DNA from: Streptomyces echinoruber
Lineage (GTDB): Bacteria > Actinomycetota > Actinomycetes > Streptomycetales > Streptomycetaceae
Length of the DNA: 64,000 nucleotides
NCBI RefSeq assembly: GCF_014651135.1
Contig: NZ_BMWH01000008.1
Coordinates: 122,309-186,308 of the forward strand
Direction of reading: 5' to 3'
Positions 36,956 through 46,422 of the stretch are shown here, one piece after another. The translations under genes and the position numbers were made by a program. Below the pieces are notes generated by a model, which saw nothing but the letters and a program-made list of their open reading frames with translations, was not told the origin of the DNA and ran no database searches. Each line of letters starts with the position of its first letter. Within the stretch, counting starts at the first letter, position 1.

Positions 36956-37810
36956 TCACAGCGGGCGTACGGCCAGTTTGTCCAGCGCTTCCAGCAGCCC
37001 GGGCAGCTGGGGGCCCCGACCGACCGGCAGGACCTCACCGGGCTGTTCGTCGAGCAGGACGAACGCGATGTCGTCCGTGCGGGCGACCAGCGACCAGCCC
37101 GGGCCGTCGGCGCGCAAGGTCCGCGCGTCGCCCGGCGCGAACGAGGACCGGACGCGTCCGAGCGGCGGCGGCGAGTCGATGTAAGCGCGTGCCTCGGCCA
37201 GGGCCCGCCGCAGGCCGCTGTGGCTCCCGCCCGGCTCGTCACCGGCCTCGTCGGAAACGGCGTCATCGCCGGCGTCACCGGCGGCCGGGGCCGCCGTCGG
37301 ACTCGCGAAACGGGAGTCGTCGATCTGGTCGCGCCACGTCGACCACTGCAGCGCGATCTCGTCGGCGCCCAGCCGCCGCTGGGCGGGACCCCAGGTGCTG
37401 GTGTCCGGCGGGGCCAGCGGAGGACGGTCGGTGACCTCGGGAGCGGGGTCGTGCGGGGCGGGCACGCCGGGAGCCGCGACGGCCACCGCGAGGGGCCAGC
37501 CCGGCAGAGCGGTGATGACCGTGCTCTCGTCGGGGGACAGGTCGTGCTCCATGCCGCAGTCCCAGGCCGCGACGGCGACCGCGACCAGGGAGACGTCGTC
37601 GATCACGACCGTCCACCGCGCTCCGTCGCCGTCCTGGCCGAGCACCAGGCCGTAGCCCTCGGCGCGCGGCAGCAGGCCGAGCGCGGCGCACGCCTCCGGG
37701 TAGTCGTCACCCAGCACACTCGGGAACTGCGCCGGCGTCAGCAGTACCGCCGTGAGCACGTACAGCGCATCGTCCGCGGCGGCGACGGCGTCCTCGTCCG
37801 TCCCGGCCAT
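36956..37810 (-). CDS. Hypothetical cytosolic protein (284 aa)
   Basis: Not recognised. ATG at 37810. An N-terminal ~110-residue globular part (AAADDALYVLTAVLLTPAQF to MEHDLSPDESTVITALPGWP) is followed by a Pro/Asp-rich linker (about 115-200) and a second globular part ending LLEALDKLAVRPL. There are no membrane segments or signal. Composition is acidic and codon bias strong, so expression is likely. The C-terminal part contains TDDIAFVLLDEQPGEVLPVG, possibly a small domain for binding a partner. Confidence 0.65.
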   Translation of the reverse strand: MAGTDEDAVAAADDALYVLTAVLLTPAQFPSVLGDDYPEACAALGLLPRAEGYGLVLGQDGDGARWTVVIDDVSLVAVAVAAWDCGMEHDLSPDESTVITALPGWPLAVAVAAPGVPAPHDPAPEVTDRPPLAPPDTSTWGPAQRRLGADEIALQWSTWRDQIDDSRFASPTAAPAAGDAGDDAVSDEAGDEPGGSHSGLRRALAEARAYIDSPPPLGRVRSSFAPGDARTLRADGPGWSLVARTDDIAFVLLDEQPGEVLPVGRGPQLPGLLEALDKLAVRPL

Positions 37811-37945
37811 CCCAGCCTCCCCATCGGTTGCTTCAACGGCGCGCACCCTAATGCGCACGGAAGGCGCTTGTCACCACCCTCAACCGCACCCGGAACTGCG
37901 GTTTTCCGCCGGGAGGGACGAAACCACCACCTGTCGCCCGGCGAG

Positions 37946-38242
37946 TCAGGCGGTCGGCAGGCCCAGCAGCGTCCGGGCCACCGTCCGCGGCGACTCGCCG
38001 CGTTCCCGCGCCAGGGCGATGACGGCCCGGCACGCGAGCTCCCGCACGCCGAACGACAGCGCCTCCGGCGACACCCAGCCCGCGGCCTCCTCGATCCGCT
38101 CCTGGTCGTCCTCCGCGCAGGCCGACACGTAGGCCGCCGCGGCCTCGAACAGGTTGGGCGTCCGTGTGCTCCGTCCGGCTCCCGGCTCCGCGCGCAGGAA
38201 GGAGACGCCTCTGGTGAACGACTTGCGAAGCCTTCCGAACAT
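37946..38242 (-). CDS. Small hypothetical protein (98 aa)
   Basis: ATG at 38242, beginning MFGRLRKSFTRGVSFLRAEP. The basic N-terminus precedes a mainly helical region (NLFEAAAAYVSACAEDDQER, LSFGVRELACRAVIALARER). Not recognised. Transcribed divergently from the DUF2236 gene at 38340 with a 97-base shared promoter region, a hint of linked control. Confidence 0.55.
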   Translation of the reverse strand: MFGRLRKSFTRGVSFLRAEPGAGRSTRTPNLFEAAAAYVSACAEDDQERIEEAAGWVSPEALSFGVRELACRAVIALARERGESPRTVARTLLGLPTA

Positions 38243-38339
38243 CCGGATCACCCTCCTGCCGGGTTCCTGGTCGCCACGCGTCCACGTGCTGCCACTCACC
38301 GTAGAGTTGGAGTTCCGGCGGCAGAAGGGGGACGGTGCG

Positions 38340-39245
38340 GTGCGGCGGTTCGAGCGACTCCAGCGCATCCTGGGAATGGACCCGGTGGCGGACGCGGCGG
38401 AGATCTACCGCCTCACTGTCGCCTACGAGTTCCCCTGGGACTTCACCCGCTCCCTGGAACTGGCGCTGTTCCGCACCTACGCGGTACCCAGCATCGGCCG
38501 GCTCCTCGCCGAGACCGCGGAACTGACCGACCGCACGCAGAAACGCTACGACGACACGGCTCTGCTCCTCGACGCGGTCGTCGAGCACGGCTTCGCGTCC
38601 GAGCAGGGCCGCACGGCGATCCGCCGCATCAACCAGATGCACCGCAGCTACGACATCACCAACGACGACATGCGCTACGTTCTGTGCACGTTCGTCGTGA
38701 TGCCGAAGCGCTGGATCGACGCCTACGGTTGGCGACGGCTGTCCCGCCACGAGGTCGTCGCCTCCACCGTCCACTACCGGACGCTCGGCCGGCACATGGG
38801 CATCAAGGACATCCCCGAGTCGTACGAGGAGTTCGAGGCGGTCCTCGACGCCTACGAGGAGGCCCACTTCGGCTGGGACGAGCAGGCGCGCCGGGTCTCC
38901 GACGCCACGCTCGCGCTCATGACCTCCTGGTATCCGCGCCCCCTGGCCCCCCTGCTGCGCACCGCGACCGTGGCCCTGCTCGACGAGCCGCTGCAGCGGG
39001 CCTTCCGCTACGACCCGCCGGGCCCCATGACCCGTGCCCTGGTGCACCGCGCGGTACGGGCACGCGGGCGTCTGGTCCGGCTGCTGCCGCCGCGGCGCGC
39101 GCCCCACTTCGCCCGGCAGAACTGGGAGATCAGGAGTTACCCGAACGGCTACCGGCTGGCCGATCTGGGCACCCGCCCGGTGCCCGGCGTCCGAGGCTGC
39201 CCCGTGCGCTCCACGGACGCGCCGGCAGCTCGCCCTGCCGAGTGA
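38340..39245 (+). CDS. DUF2236 / MpaB-like oxygenase family protein
   Basis: 301 aa from a GTG at 38340, with AAGGGGG eight bases upstream; the family begins near RRFERLQRILGMDP. Conserved features are FPWDFTRSLELALFRTYAVP, INQMHRSYDITNDDMRYVLC, VVMPKRWIDAYGWRRLSRHE and YRTLGRHMGIKDIPESYEEF. Members are heme-linked proteins related to fungal MpaB and latex-clearing oxygenases; here the His residues in HRSYDI and SRHE are candidate heme contacts. No membrane segment is evident. Function in Streptomyces is unknown. Confidence 0.85.
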   Translation: MRRFERLQRILGMDPVADAAEIYRLTVAYEFPWDFTRSLELALFRTYAVPSIGRLLAETAELTDRTQKRYDDTALLLDAVVEHGFASEQGRTAIRRINQMHRSYDITNDDMRYVLCTFVVMPKRWIDAYGWRRLSRHEVVASTVHYRTLGRHMGIKDIPESYEEFEAVLDAYEEAHFGWDEQARRVSDATLALMTSWYPRPLAPLLRTATVALLDEPLQRAFRYDPPGPMTRALVHRAVRARGRLVRLLPPRRAPHFARQNWEIRSYPNGYRLADLGTRPVPGVRGCPVRSTDAPAARPAE

Positions 39246-39577
39246 GCCTGGTGCGTCGGCGGCGTTCCGCGGTCGGCTGACCTTCGCCCGAGCCCTGGCG
39301 CGGCGACCGTCAGGACGCCCCGCCCGAAAGGGACGCCCGGCTCCCTGGTACGCGACGGCCGACCAGCGGTGTGGAAGAAGCCGGCGAGTGTCTCGAGGAA
39401 GGGAGCCGGCGCCGCGGAGCGGCCACCCGGGCGGCCGGGGCCGCCGGACACTTGAGAGTCACCAGACACCTGAGGTGTGCCAGACACCTGAGAAAGGCCG
39501 ACGCCGTGAACCGGTGGTTCTCGTCGGTGATGCCGTGCTCGGCCGGTTGGGCGGGCGGCCGACGCAGCGCGGTGGGA
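39246..39577. other. Gene-free region with an 18-bp triple repeat
   Basis: About 330 bases. Three copies of CCAGACACCTGAG (the first CCGGACACTTGAG) start at 39444, 39462 and 39480, a period of 18. The middle includes the palindrome CACCTGAGGTG. Might be regulatory for the minus-strand methyltransferase or simple slippage DNA. Confidence 0.55.
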
Positions 39578-40186
39578 TCACTCCTCGCGCACCGCCAGCA
39601 CCAGAAAACGGTCGTCCTCGTCGACGTACGACGTCATGCGCCATCCGGAACCCGCAAGGAGCGGACGGAGATTGGGTTTTGCGCGCAGGTCGTCCGAGGT
39701 GATCCGACGCCCTTGGCGGGCCGCGAGGGCCGCGCGGCCGACGGGGTGGAACAGCGCCAGTCGGCCACCGGGGCGTACCACGCGCGCCAGCTCCCGCAGG
39801 TTCTCGTCCGGATGGGGCAGGTGGGCGACGAGGCCCGCCGCGAACACGGCGTCGAGGGACCGGGACCGCAGCGGCAGTGCGGTGACGTCGGCGAGCAGCA
39901 GCAGCCCTTCACGGTGCCGTCCGGCCCGCACGGCGGCCTGCAGCATGGCCGGCGTGAGGTCGACGCCGACGACCACTCCCGAACGTCCCACGGCCGCGCG
40001 CAGCGGAGCCAGCGCCCGCCCCGTGCCGCATCCCGCGTCGAGCACCCGGTCGCCCTCCCGCAGACCCATCTCCCCGACGGCGGCCGCGTAGGAGGGCGCA
40101 TCGTCGGGGAAGCGGCTGTCCCAGTCGGCCGCGCGGGCGGTGAAGAACTCTCGGACACGTGTGTGGTCGTCGCTCATGTTTAGCAT
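39578..40186 (-). CDS. SAM-dependent methyltransferase, small class I
   Basis: 202 aa. ATG at 40186 (GGAG about eight bases upstream), beginning MLNMSDDHTRVREFFTARAA. Motif I is VLDAGCGTGRALAPL, with DLTPAMLQAAVRAG and RVVRPGGRLALFHP for later motifs. Belongs to the broad methyltransf_11/25 group acting on small molecules. Isolated gene, possibly a detoxification or lipid/quinone enzyme; substrate unknown. Confidence 0.82.
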   Translation of the reverse strand: MLNMSDDHTRVREFFTARAADWDSRFPDDAPSYAAAVGEMGLREGDRVLDAGCGTGRALAPLRAAVGRSGVVVGVDLTPAMLQAAVRAGRHREGLLLLADVTALPLRSRSLDAVFAAGLVAHLPHPDENLRELARVVRPGGRLALFHPVGRAALAARQGRRITSDDLRAKPNLRPLLAGSGWRMTSYVDEDDRFLVLAVREE

Positions 40187-40916
40187 GATCCCCCGCTCCT
40201 GCGGACCGCACTCTCGCTGGGAGGAGTGATGGGCGTACCGGCGAAGTGACGCCGTCACCGGCACGGGTGAAACCGGCACGCGCACGTTCGGGTGGCAGGC
40301 GGTCGTTCCGGCACATCTCGATGCCGTGGCCCGGCAGGTTCCGAAGCGTGCCCCTCCCGCGTGCGTCCCCGCCGGGGACGGCGTCCTCGATCCATGGGGC
40401 GCTTGGACCACGCCACCCTGACCCGCCCGTACCGCCCGCCTGGCCTCCGGGCGACCGGATCCCGCGTGAACGGATTCCGCGCGAAGTGGCCGAGGAACCA
40501 AGGGCGTTGCGGTGCGGCGGTCGACGATGCGGCGCGGTCGGCGCAAGCATCCGGGCCGACACGGCACCGCGTTGCGTCGTCCACCGGGCACGCGCGACCA
40601 CTGATCGATCAGAGCGGGCAATACCGGTCACGGCGCCCGGTGGACAGCCCGCCGTTGCCATCATGCTGACTCCGGAGAAGCCACGGGCAGGTCCCGTCCG
40701 CACACCCCGATCCGTCCGCATACCCCGACCCGGCCGCGCGCCGCGGCACGGCCGTCCGTTCCCGAAGCCGGCCGCTGTCCCCGGACCGGACCGTTGCCCC
40801 GGCCCGGCCGTTCCTCCTGCCGCCGACCGTCCCCGACCCAACCGTCCCCGACCCAACCGTTCCCGACCAGGCCGTTCCCGACCCAACCGTTGCGGCACTT
40901 TCGAGAGAAGGGATCC
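40187..40916. other. Long gene-free region with a 15-bp tandem repeat
   Basis: 730 bases upstream of the GTPase gene. No reading frame has convincing codon bias. Near its end (40828-40891) four copies of a 15-bp unit with core CCGACCCAACCGT occur, at 40833, 40848, 40863 and 40878, the third copy altered. Confidence 0.55.
40828..40891 (+). repeat. 15-bp tandem repeat, ~4 copies
   Basis: Unit TCCCCGACCCAACCG repeated with small changes, ending about 25 bases before the GTPase start. In-frame period (5 codons) but not inside a supported gene. Confidence 0.7.
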
Positions 40917-41522
40917 ATGGTCACCGAGCACACCGACGCTCAGGGCGACGAGACGGACGCCCTGGCGCTGAAGGTACTGGTCGCCGGCGGATTCGGTGTC
41001 GGCAAGACCACCCTGGTCGGTGCCGTCAGCGAGATCAAGCCGCTGCGCACCGAGGAACTGCTGAGCGAGGCCGGCCGGCTGGTGGACGACACCGACGGTG
41101 TGGACCGGAAGGTCACCACGACTGTCGCCATGGACTTCGGCCGCATCACGATCCGTTCCGGGCTCTCCCTGTACCTCTTCGGCATCCCCGGACAGGACCG
41201 CTTCTGGTTCCTCTGGGACGAGTTGGCGCAGGGCGCCCTCGGTGCCGTGGTCCTCGCGGACACCCGGCGACTGGCGGACTGCTTCCCCGCCGTCGACTAC
41301 TTCGAGCACCGCCGCATCCCGTTCGTCGTCGCCGTCAACTGCTTCGCCGGAGCGCGCGCCTACGGTACGGCCGACATCGAGCGCGCCCTGGACCTCGACC
41401 ACGGAACGCCCGTGGTCCTGTGCGACGCCCGCAACCGCGATTCGTGCAAGGAGGTGCTCGTCCGGCTGGTCGAGTACGCCGGGCGGATGCACGCCGCCCG
41501 GCTGCTCGACTCGGTGAGCTGA
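40917..41522 (+). CDS. CvnD-like GTPase of conservon type
   Basis: 201 aa. The P-loop is VLVAGGFGVGKTTLVGAVSE, with switch-II-type LFGIPGQDRFWFLWDELAQG, and VAVNCFAGA replaces the usual NKxD. Such small Ras-like GTPases are the fourth partner of streptomycete conservons (sensor kinase CvnA, roadblock CvnB, DUF742 CvnC, GTPase CvnD) which act as membrane-associated signalling sets. Here it lacks CvnA and CvnC neighbours; a roadblock gene lies 610 bases downstream past an intervening reverse-strand gene. Confidence 0.9.
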   Translation: MVTEHTDAQGDETDALALKVLVAGGFGVGKTTLVGAVSEIKPLRTEELLSEAGRLVDDTDGVDRKVTTTVAMDFGRITIRSGLSLYLFGIPGQDRFWFLWDELAQGALGAVVLADTRRLADCFPAVDYFEHRRIPFVVAVNCFAGARAYGTADIERALDLDHGTPVVLCDARNRDSCKEVLVRLVEYAGRMHAARLLDSVS

Positions 41523-41544
41523 GGAACGGGCCGGAGCCCCTGCT

Positions 41545-41973
41545 TCAGCCGGCGACGGCCTTCTGCGCGAGCACCTTGTCGACGGCGACCCGCACCAGCA
41601 GTTCGCCCGGGACACCGTTACGGGCGCCGAACTCCTCGGCGCGGTCCTCGCCCATGTACCGGGCCGCGATCCGGGTGGCCCAGTGCCTGATCTCGTCCAG
41701 GTCCTCCGAGATGCGGGCGCGGCCCTGCAGTACCACGAAGTCGAACGGCGGCCGGTCGTCGTCCACGCACAGGGCGACCCGACCGTCGCGGGTCAGATTG
41801 CGCCCCTTCACGCTCTCCTTTCCGGTGTTGAACACCACCTCGTCTCCATCGAGCAGGAACCAGACCGGCGCCACGTGCGGGCTTCCGTCGGCGCGGACCG
41901 TGGACAGTTTTCCGGTGCGGGTGCCGTGCGAGACGAACGCCCGCCATTCCTCGTCGGTCATCTTCTGTGCCAT
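41545..41973 (-). CDS. PPOX-class F420/FMN-dependent oxidoreductase
   Basis: 142 aa. TGKLSTVRADGSPHVAPVWF is the family's cofactor-binding start, followed by VVFNTGKESVKGRNLTRDGR and VALCVDDDRPPFDFVVLQGR. These split-barrel proteins reduce small molecules such as F420-linked substrates or bilins. Encoded between the GTPase and roadblock genes but on the opposite strand, so not part of the signalling set. Convergent with the GTPase gene, 22 bases apart. Confidence 0.9.
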   Translation of the reverse strand: MAQKMTDEEWRAFVSHGTRTGKLSTVRADGSPHVAPVWFLLDGDEVVFNTGKESVKGRNLTRDGRVALCVDDDRPPFDFVVLQGRARISEDLDEIRHWATRIAARYMGEDRAEEFGARNGVPGELLVRVAVDKVLAQKAVAG

Positions 41974-42132
41974 GTCCTCATCCTGCTTGCCGGGACGCCG
42001 GAGGTGGGGAAGGCTGGCGTGAGTCCCCCCGCTGGGAGGGGACCCGCGGGTCATGCACAGGCGAACACGCGGAAAGCACGGGGCAAGACGCGGACACGGG
42101 GTATCACGGGGAACACGGGGAGAGACCGCATC

Positions 42133-42546
42133 ATGGCGCGCAACCAGGGACTCGGCTGGCTGCTGGACGACCTGATCGAGCGGGTCGACCACGTGCGGCA
42201 CGCGCTGGTCCTGTCCACCGACGGGCTGGTGACGAGTGCGAGCACGGGACTTCGCCGGGAGGACGCGGAACACCTCGCCGCCGTCTCCAGCGGGCTGTAC
42301 AGCCTGGCGCAGGGCTCGGGACGGCACTTCGGGGCCGGCGGGGTGCGTCAGACGGTGGTCGAGTTCGACGACGCGATGCTCTTCGTCACCGCGGCCGGCT
42401 CCGGCAGTTGCCTGTGCGTCCTCAGCGGCGCGGAGGCCGACGCCGGCCGGATCGCCTACGAGATGACCCGCCTCGTCAAGCGCGTCGGAGAGCACCTCGG
42501 AGTGGACCCCCGCCATCAGGAACGCCCACCGTCGACAGGCCTCTGA
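42133..42546 (+). CDS. Roadblock/LC7 domain protein (CvnB-like)
   Basis: 137 aa. The core is LGWLLDDLIERVDHVRHALV, followed by STDGLVTSASTGLRREDAE and QTVVEFDDAMLFVTAAGSGS, typical of roadblock/LC7 dynein-light-chain-like proteins that bind small GTPases in Streptomyces conservons. ATG at 42133. Its expected companions CvnA and CvnC are absent nearby. It may act with the GTPase at 40917. Confidence 0.9.
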   Translation: MARNQGLGWLLDDLIERVDHVRHALVLSTDGLVTSASTGLRREDAEHLAAVSSGLYSLAQGSGRHFGAGGVRQTVVEFDDAMLFVTAAGSGSCLCVLSGAEADAGRIAYEMTRLVKRVGEHLGVDPRHQERPPSTGL

Positions 42547-42671
42547 CCTGGGCATTCGTCGTGCCGTGCGGAGTTTTCCACAGGCTCACCACGAAATCGG
42601 CCGAAGCGGCTACGGTCTTGTCACGGCTTGCGCACCAGGCGTGAGCCACCGATCCACGGGGGAGACCGACC

Positions 42672-42938
42672 ATGCCGGGCGACACCATCACCATGCCGCG
42701 GACCGCCGCGTACGCACCGAGCCGGGCGGTGCACGAACCCGAGCCGAAGCGACACGAGCCGGAGCCCGCCGCGCACCTGGGCAGTACCGGTACGGTCCGC
42801 GCCGCCGCGGACGAGCCCCGAGCGGCCCCGAAGCCTGTGCCGGGCCGGCTGCTGCCCAGGGGCCGCCCACGGGGTCACAGCGGCCTGAAAAGACCCTCCT
42901 GCACGACCGACACCAGCAGACGCCCCTGCCGGTCGTAG
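42672..42938 (+). CDS. Possible small proline-rich protein (88 aa)
   Basis: ATG 42672 follows GGGGGAGA. Good GC3 bias is held to about 42880, then the frame runs 64 bases into the opposite-strand tesB gene and the codon bias weakens, so the true 3' end is uncertain. Sequence is Pro/Glu/Arg-rich (SRAVHEPEPKRHEPEPAAHL). No family recognised. Confidence 0.3.
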   Translation: MPGDTITMPRTAAYAPSRAVHEPEPKRHEPEPAAHLGSTGTVRAAADEPRAAPKPVPGRLLPRGRPRGHSGLKRPSCTTDTSRRPCRS

Positions 42939-43741
42939 ATGCGTCCACGGGCGAGGCCCCGGCCGCCCGTCATGATCGGTGACTCCTGGTCGTACAGCAG
43001 CCACTCGTCCGCGCGGAACGGCCGGTGGAACCACATGGCGTGGTCCAGCGACGCCATGTCGAAGCCCCGCGGCCCCCACAGGGGCTCGACCGGGATGCGG
43101 ACGGCGTCCAGCAGGGTCATGTCGCTGGCGTACGTCAGAGCGCAGGTGTGCACGAGCGGATCGTCGCCGAGCGGGCCGACCGCGCGCATCCACACAGCGC
43201 TGCGCGGCTCGGCGCCCTTGATCTCCTCGGCACTCCAGCGCAGCCGGTCCACATAGCGGATGTCGAAGGGCTGGCGGCGCGCCATCCGCTCCAACTGCTC
43301 CGGCAGCGTGCCCAGATGCTCCCGGATCTCGTCCACGACCGTCGGCAGCGACTCCGGGTCCGGCACCCGGCGGGCCGGCGGCAGCTGGTGCTCGAAACTC
43401 CCCTGTTCAGGCTTGTGGAAGGAGGCGGTCAGATTGAAGATCGTGCGTCCCTGCTGCACCGCGGTGACCCGGCGCGTCGTGAACGACCGCCCGTCCCGCA
43501 CCCGCTCCACCTGGTACACGATGGGCACGCCCGGCCGGCCCGGGCGCAGGAAGTACGCGTGCAGCGAGTGCACCGGACGCTCACCGTCAGTGGTGCGCCC
43601 GGCGGCGACCAGGGCCTGGCCCGCCACCTGGCCGCCGAAGACGCGCTGCAGCGACTCCTGCGGACTGCGGCCGCGGAAGATGTTGACCTCGATCTGCTCC
43701 AGATCGAGCAGGTCGACGAGGCGTTCGGCCGGGTTCGTCAT
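42875..43741 (-). CDS. tesB: Acyl-CoA thioesterase II
   Basis: 288 aa, the normal length of the double hot-dog TesB family. N-terminal half: FRGRSPQESLQRVFGGQVAG. C-terminal half: FDMASLDHAMWFHRPFRADE (catalytic Asp region) and ARGRIYDRQGRLLVSVVQEG. It hydrolyses medium to long acyl-CoAs in the cytosol. Lies 19 bases downstream of the helicase gene on the same strand, so may be co-transcribed. Confidence 0.93.
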   Translation of the reverse strand: MTNPAERLVDLLDLEQIEVNIFRGRSPQESLQRVFGGQVAGQALVAAGRTTDGERPVHSLHAYFLRPGRPGVPIVYQVERVRDGRSFTTRRVTAVQQGRTIFNLTASFHKPEQGSFEHQLPPARRVPDPESLPTVVDEIREHLGTLPEQLERMARRQPFDIRYVDRLRWSAEEIKGAEPRSAVWMRAVGPLGDDPLVHTCALTYASDMTLLDAVRIPVEPLWGPRGFDMASLDHAMWFHRPFRADEWLLYDQESPIMTGGRGLARGRIYDRQGRLLVSVVQEGLFRPL

Positions 43742-43760
43742 GACCGGGTTTCTCCTGCGC

Positions 43761-46277
43761 TCAGCTCAGCGGGCCGACATCGGTGACGCGCACGACCGCC
43801 CGGCCCTCGGCGTCCGAGGCCGCGAGGTCGACCTCCGCACTGATGCCCCAGTCGTGGTCGCCGTTCGGGTCGTCGAAGATCTGCCGCACCCGCCACAGCC
43901 CGTTCTCCGGTTCCTCCTTGATGACCAGCAGCTTGGGGCCGCGGGCGTCGGGACCGGTGCCGAGGTCGTCGTACTCCTCCCAGTACTTGTCCATCGCCTC
44001 GCCCCACGCCTCGGCGTCCCAGCCGGACTCGGCGTCCAGCGCGCCCAGTTCCTCCACCTGGTCGAGCGCGGCGAGCTCCACCCGGCGGAACATGGCGTTG
44101 CGGACCAGGACGCGGAAGGCACGCGGGTTGGCGGTGACCGGCTTGACCTGGTCGGCCTGCTCCTGTGCCTCCTCGGCGGTGACTTCCTCGGGGTTGGCCA
44201 GCTGCTCCCACTCGTCCAGCAGGCTGGAGTCGACCTGGCGCACCATCTCACCGAGCCAGGCGATCAGGTCCTGCAGGTCGTCGGACTTCAGGTCGTCCGG
44301 GACGGTGTGCTCCAGCGCCTTGTAGGCGCTGGCGAGGTAGCGCAGCACGATGCCCTCGCTGCGGGCCAGCTCGTAGAAGGAGACCAGCTCGGTGAAGGAC
44401 AGCGCCCGCTCGTACATGTCGCGTACGACCGACTTCGGCGACAGCGGATGGTCGCCGACCCAGGGATGGCTCCTGCGGTAGGTGTGGTACGCGTGCAGGA
44501 GCAGCTCCTCGAGGGGCTTGGGGTAGGTGACGTCCTGGAGGCGCTCCATGCGCTCCTCGTACTCGACACCGTCCGCCTTCATCGCGGCCACTGCCTCGGC
44601 ACGCGCCTTGTTCTGCTGGGCGGCGAGGATCTGCCGCGGATCGTCCAGCGTCGACTCGACGACCGACACCATGTCCAGCGCGTAGGACGGCGACTCCGGG
44701 TCCAGCAGCTCGAACGCGGCGAGGGCGAAGGTGGACAGCGGCTGGTTGAGCGCGAAGTCCTGCTGCAGGTCGACGGTGAGGCGCACGATGCGGCCCTCGG
44801 CGTCCGGCCGGTCGAGCTTCTCGACGATGCCGCCGTCCAGCAACGAGCGGTAGATGGCGATGGCGCGCCGGATGTGCCGCAGCTGCTGTTTGCGCGGCTC
44901 GTGGTTGTCCTCCAGCAGGTGCCGCATCGCCTCGAAGGCGTTGCCGGGACGGGCGATCACCGACAGCAGCATCGCGTGCGTCACCCGGAAACGGGACGTC
45001 AGCGGCTCCGGTTCGGACTCGATGAGCTTCTCGAAGGTCTTCTCCGTCCACCCGACGAAGCCCTCCGGTGCCTTCTTGCGGACGACCTTGCGGCGCTTCT
45101 TCGGATCGTCGCCGGCCTTGGCGAGCGCCTTCTCGTTCTCGATGACGTGCTCGGGGGCCTGCGCCACCACGTAGCCCGCCGTGTCGAAGCCCGCCCGTCC
45201 CGCGCGGCCGGCGATCTGGTGGAACTCGCGAGCCCGCAGCGTACGCACCCGGCTGCCGTCGTACTTGGTCAGCGCCGTGAACAGCACCGTGCGGATGGGC
45301 ACGTTGACACCCACGCCGAGGGTGTCGGTGCCGCAGATCACCTTCAGCAGGCCGGCCTGCGCGAGCTTCTCCACCAGGCGCCGGTACTTCGGCAGCATGC
45401 CGGCGTGGTGGACGCCGATGCCGTGGCGCACGTAGCGGGAGAGGTTGCGGCCGAAGCCGCTGGTGAAGCGGAAGTTGCCGATCAGGTCGGCGATCTGCTC
45501 CTTCTCCTCACGGGAGCACATGTTGATGCTCATGAGCGCCTGCGCCCGCTCCACCGCCTGCGCCTGGGTGAAGTGGACGATGTACACCGGCGCTTTCTGG
45601 TTCTGCAGCAGGTCGGTGAGGGTGTCCGTGAGCGGGGTGAGCCGGTACTCGTAGGACAGGGGCACCGGGCGGGTCGCCGAGCGGACCACTGCGGTGGGGC
45701 GGCCGGTGCGGCGCGTGAGGTCCTTCTCGAAGAACGAGACGTCGCCGAGCGTGGCCGACATCAACACGAACTGCGCCTGCGGCAGCTCCAGCAGCGGGAT
45801 CTGCCAGGCCCAGCCGCGGTCCGGCTCCGCGTAGAAGTGGAACTCGTCCATCACGACCTGGCCGACGTCCGCGTCCTTGCCGTCACGCAACGCGATCGAC
45901 GCCAGCACCTCGGCGGTGCAGCAGATGACGGGCGCGTCCGCGTTGACGGACGCGTCACCGGTGAGCATGCCGACGTTCTCGGTGCCGAAGAGTTTGCACA
46001 GCTCGAAGAACTTCTCCGACACCAGCGCCTTGATCGGGGCGGTGTAGAAGGTGACCTCGTCCCGGGCCAGCGCGGCGAAGTGCGCACCCGCCGCGATCAT
46101 GCTCTTGCCCGAGCCGGTGGGCGTGGACACGATCACGTTGGCACCGGAGACCACCTCGATCAGCGCCTCCTCCTGGTGCGGGTAGAGCGTGAGACCGCGC
46201 TCCTGGGCCCAGGACTCGAAGGCCTCGTACAGGGCGTCGGGGTCGGCGGTCGGCGGCAGCTGATCGATGAGACTCAC
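43761..46277 (-). CDS. DEAD/DEAH-box RNA helicase with DUF3516 C-terminus
   Basis: 838 aa from a GTG at 46277, chosen because homology begins SLIDQLPPTADPDALYEAFE. Helicase motifs: Walker A TPTGSGKS, motif II DEFHFY (DExH), motif III SATLG, and motif VI HQIAGRAGRAGFD. The ~350-residue C-terminal extension is the actinobacterial DUF3516 region, which is found with ATP-dependent helicases in this phylum and contains no known enzymatic domain. Likely RNA remodelling or decay. Its divergent neighbour is the membrane hydrolase at 46423. Confidence 0.92.
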   Translation of the reverse strand: MSLIDQLPPTADPDALYEAFESWAQERGLTLYPHQEEALIEVVSGANVIVSTPTGSGKSMIAAGAHFAALARDEVTFYTAPIKALVSEKFFELCKLFGTENVGMLTGDASVNADAPVICCTAEVLASIALRDGKDADVGQVVMDEFHFYAEPDRGWAWQIPLLELPQAQFVLMSATLGDVSFFEKDLTRRTGRPTAVVRSATRPVPLSYEYRLTPLTDTLTDLLQNQKAPVYIVHFTQAQAVERAQALMSINMCSREEKEQIADLIGNFRFTSGFGRNLSRYVRHGIGVHHAGMLPKYRRLVEKLAQAGLLKVICGTDTLGVGVNVPIRTVLFTALTKYDGSRVRTLRAREFHQIAGRAGRAGFDTAGYVVAQAPEHVIENEKALAKAGDDPKKRRKVVRKKAPEGFVGWTEKTFEKLIESEPEPLTSRFRVTHAMLLSVIARPGNAFEAMRHLLEDNHEPRKQQLRHIRRAIAIYRSLLDGGIVEKLDRPDAEGRIVRLTVDLQQDFALNQPLSTFALAAFELLDPESPSYALDMVSVVESTLDDPRQILAAQQNKARAEAVAAMKADGVEYEERMERLQDVTYPKPLEELLLHAYHTYRRSHPWVGDHPLSPKSVVRDMYERALSFTELVSFYELARSEGIVLRYLASAYKALEHTVPDDLKSDDLQDLIAWLGEMVRQVDSSLLDEWEQLANPEEVTAEEAQEQADQVKPVTANPRAFRVLVRNAMFRRVELAALDQVEELGALDAESGWDAEAWGEAMDKYWEEYDDLGTGPDARGPKLLVIKEEPENGLWRVRQIFDDPNGDHDWGISAEVDLAASDAEGRAVVRVTDVGPLS

Positions 46278-46422
46278 GCCCCCATCTTGCCTGGCCTCCT
46301 GCCTGATCCGGGAATCGGATCCCCACCCGAAGATCGCGAACGCTACGCTGTGTCGCCGGCGCCGCGCAGGCGCGCGCGGGCAATCGGCCGACGGTACACG
46401 AGAAATGGGGCGGAATACGGCC

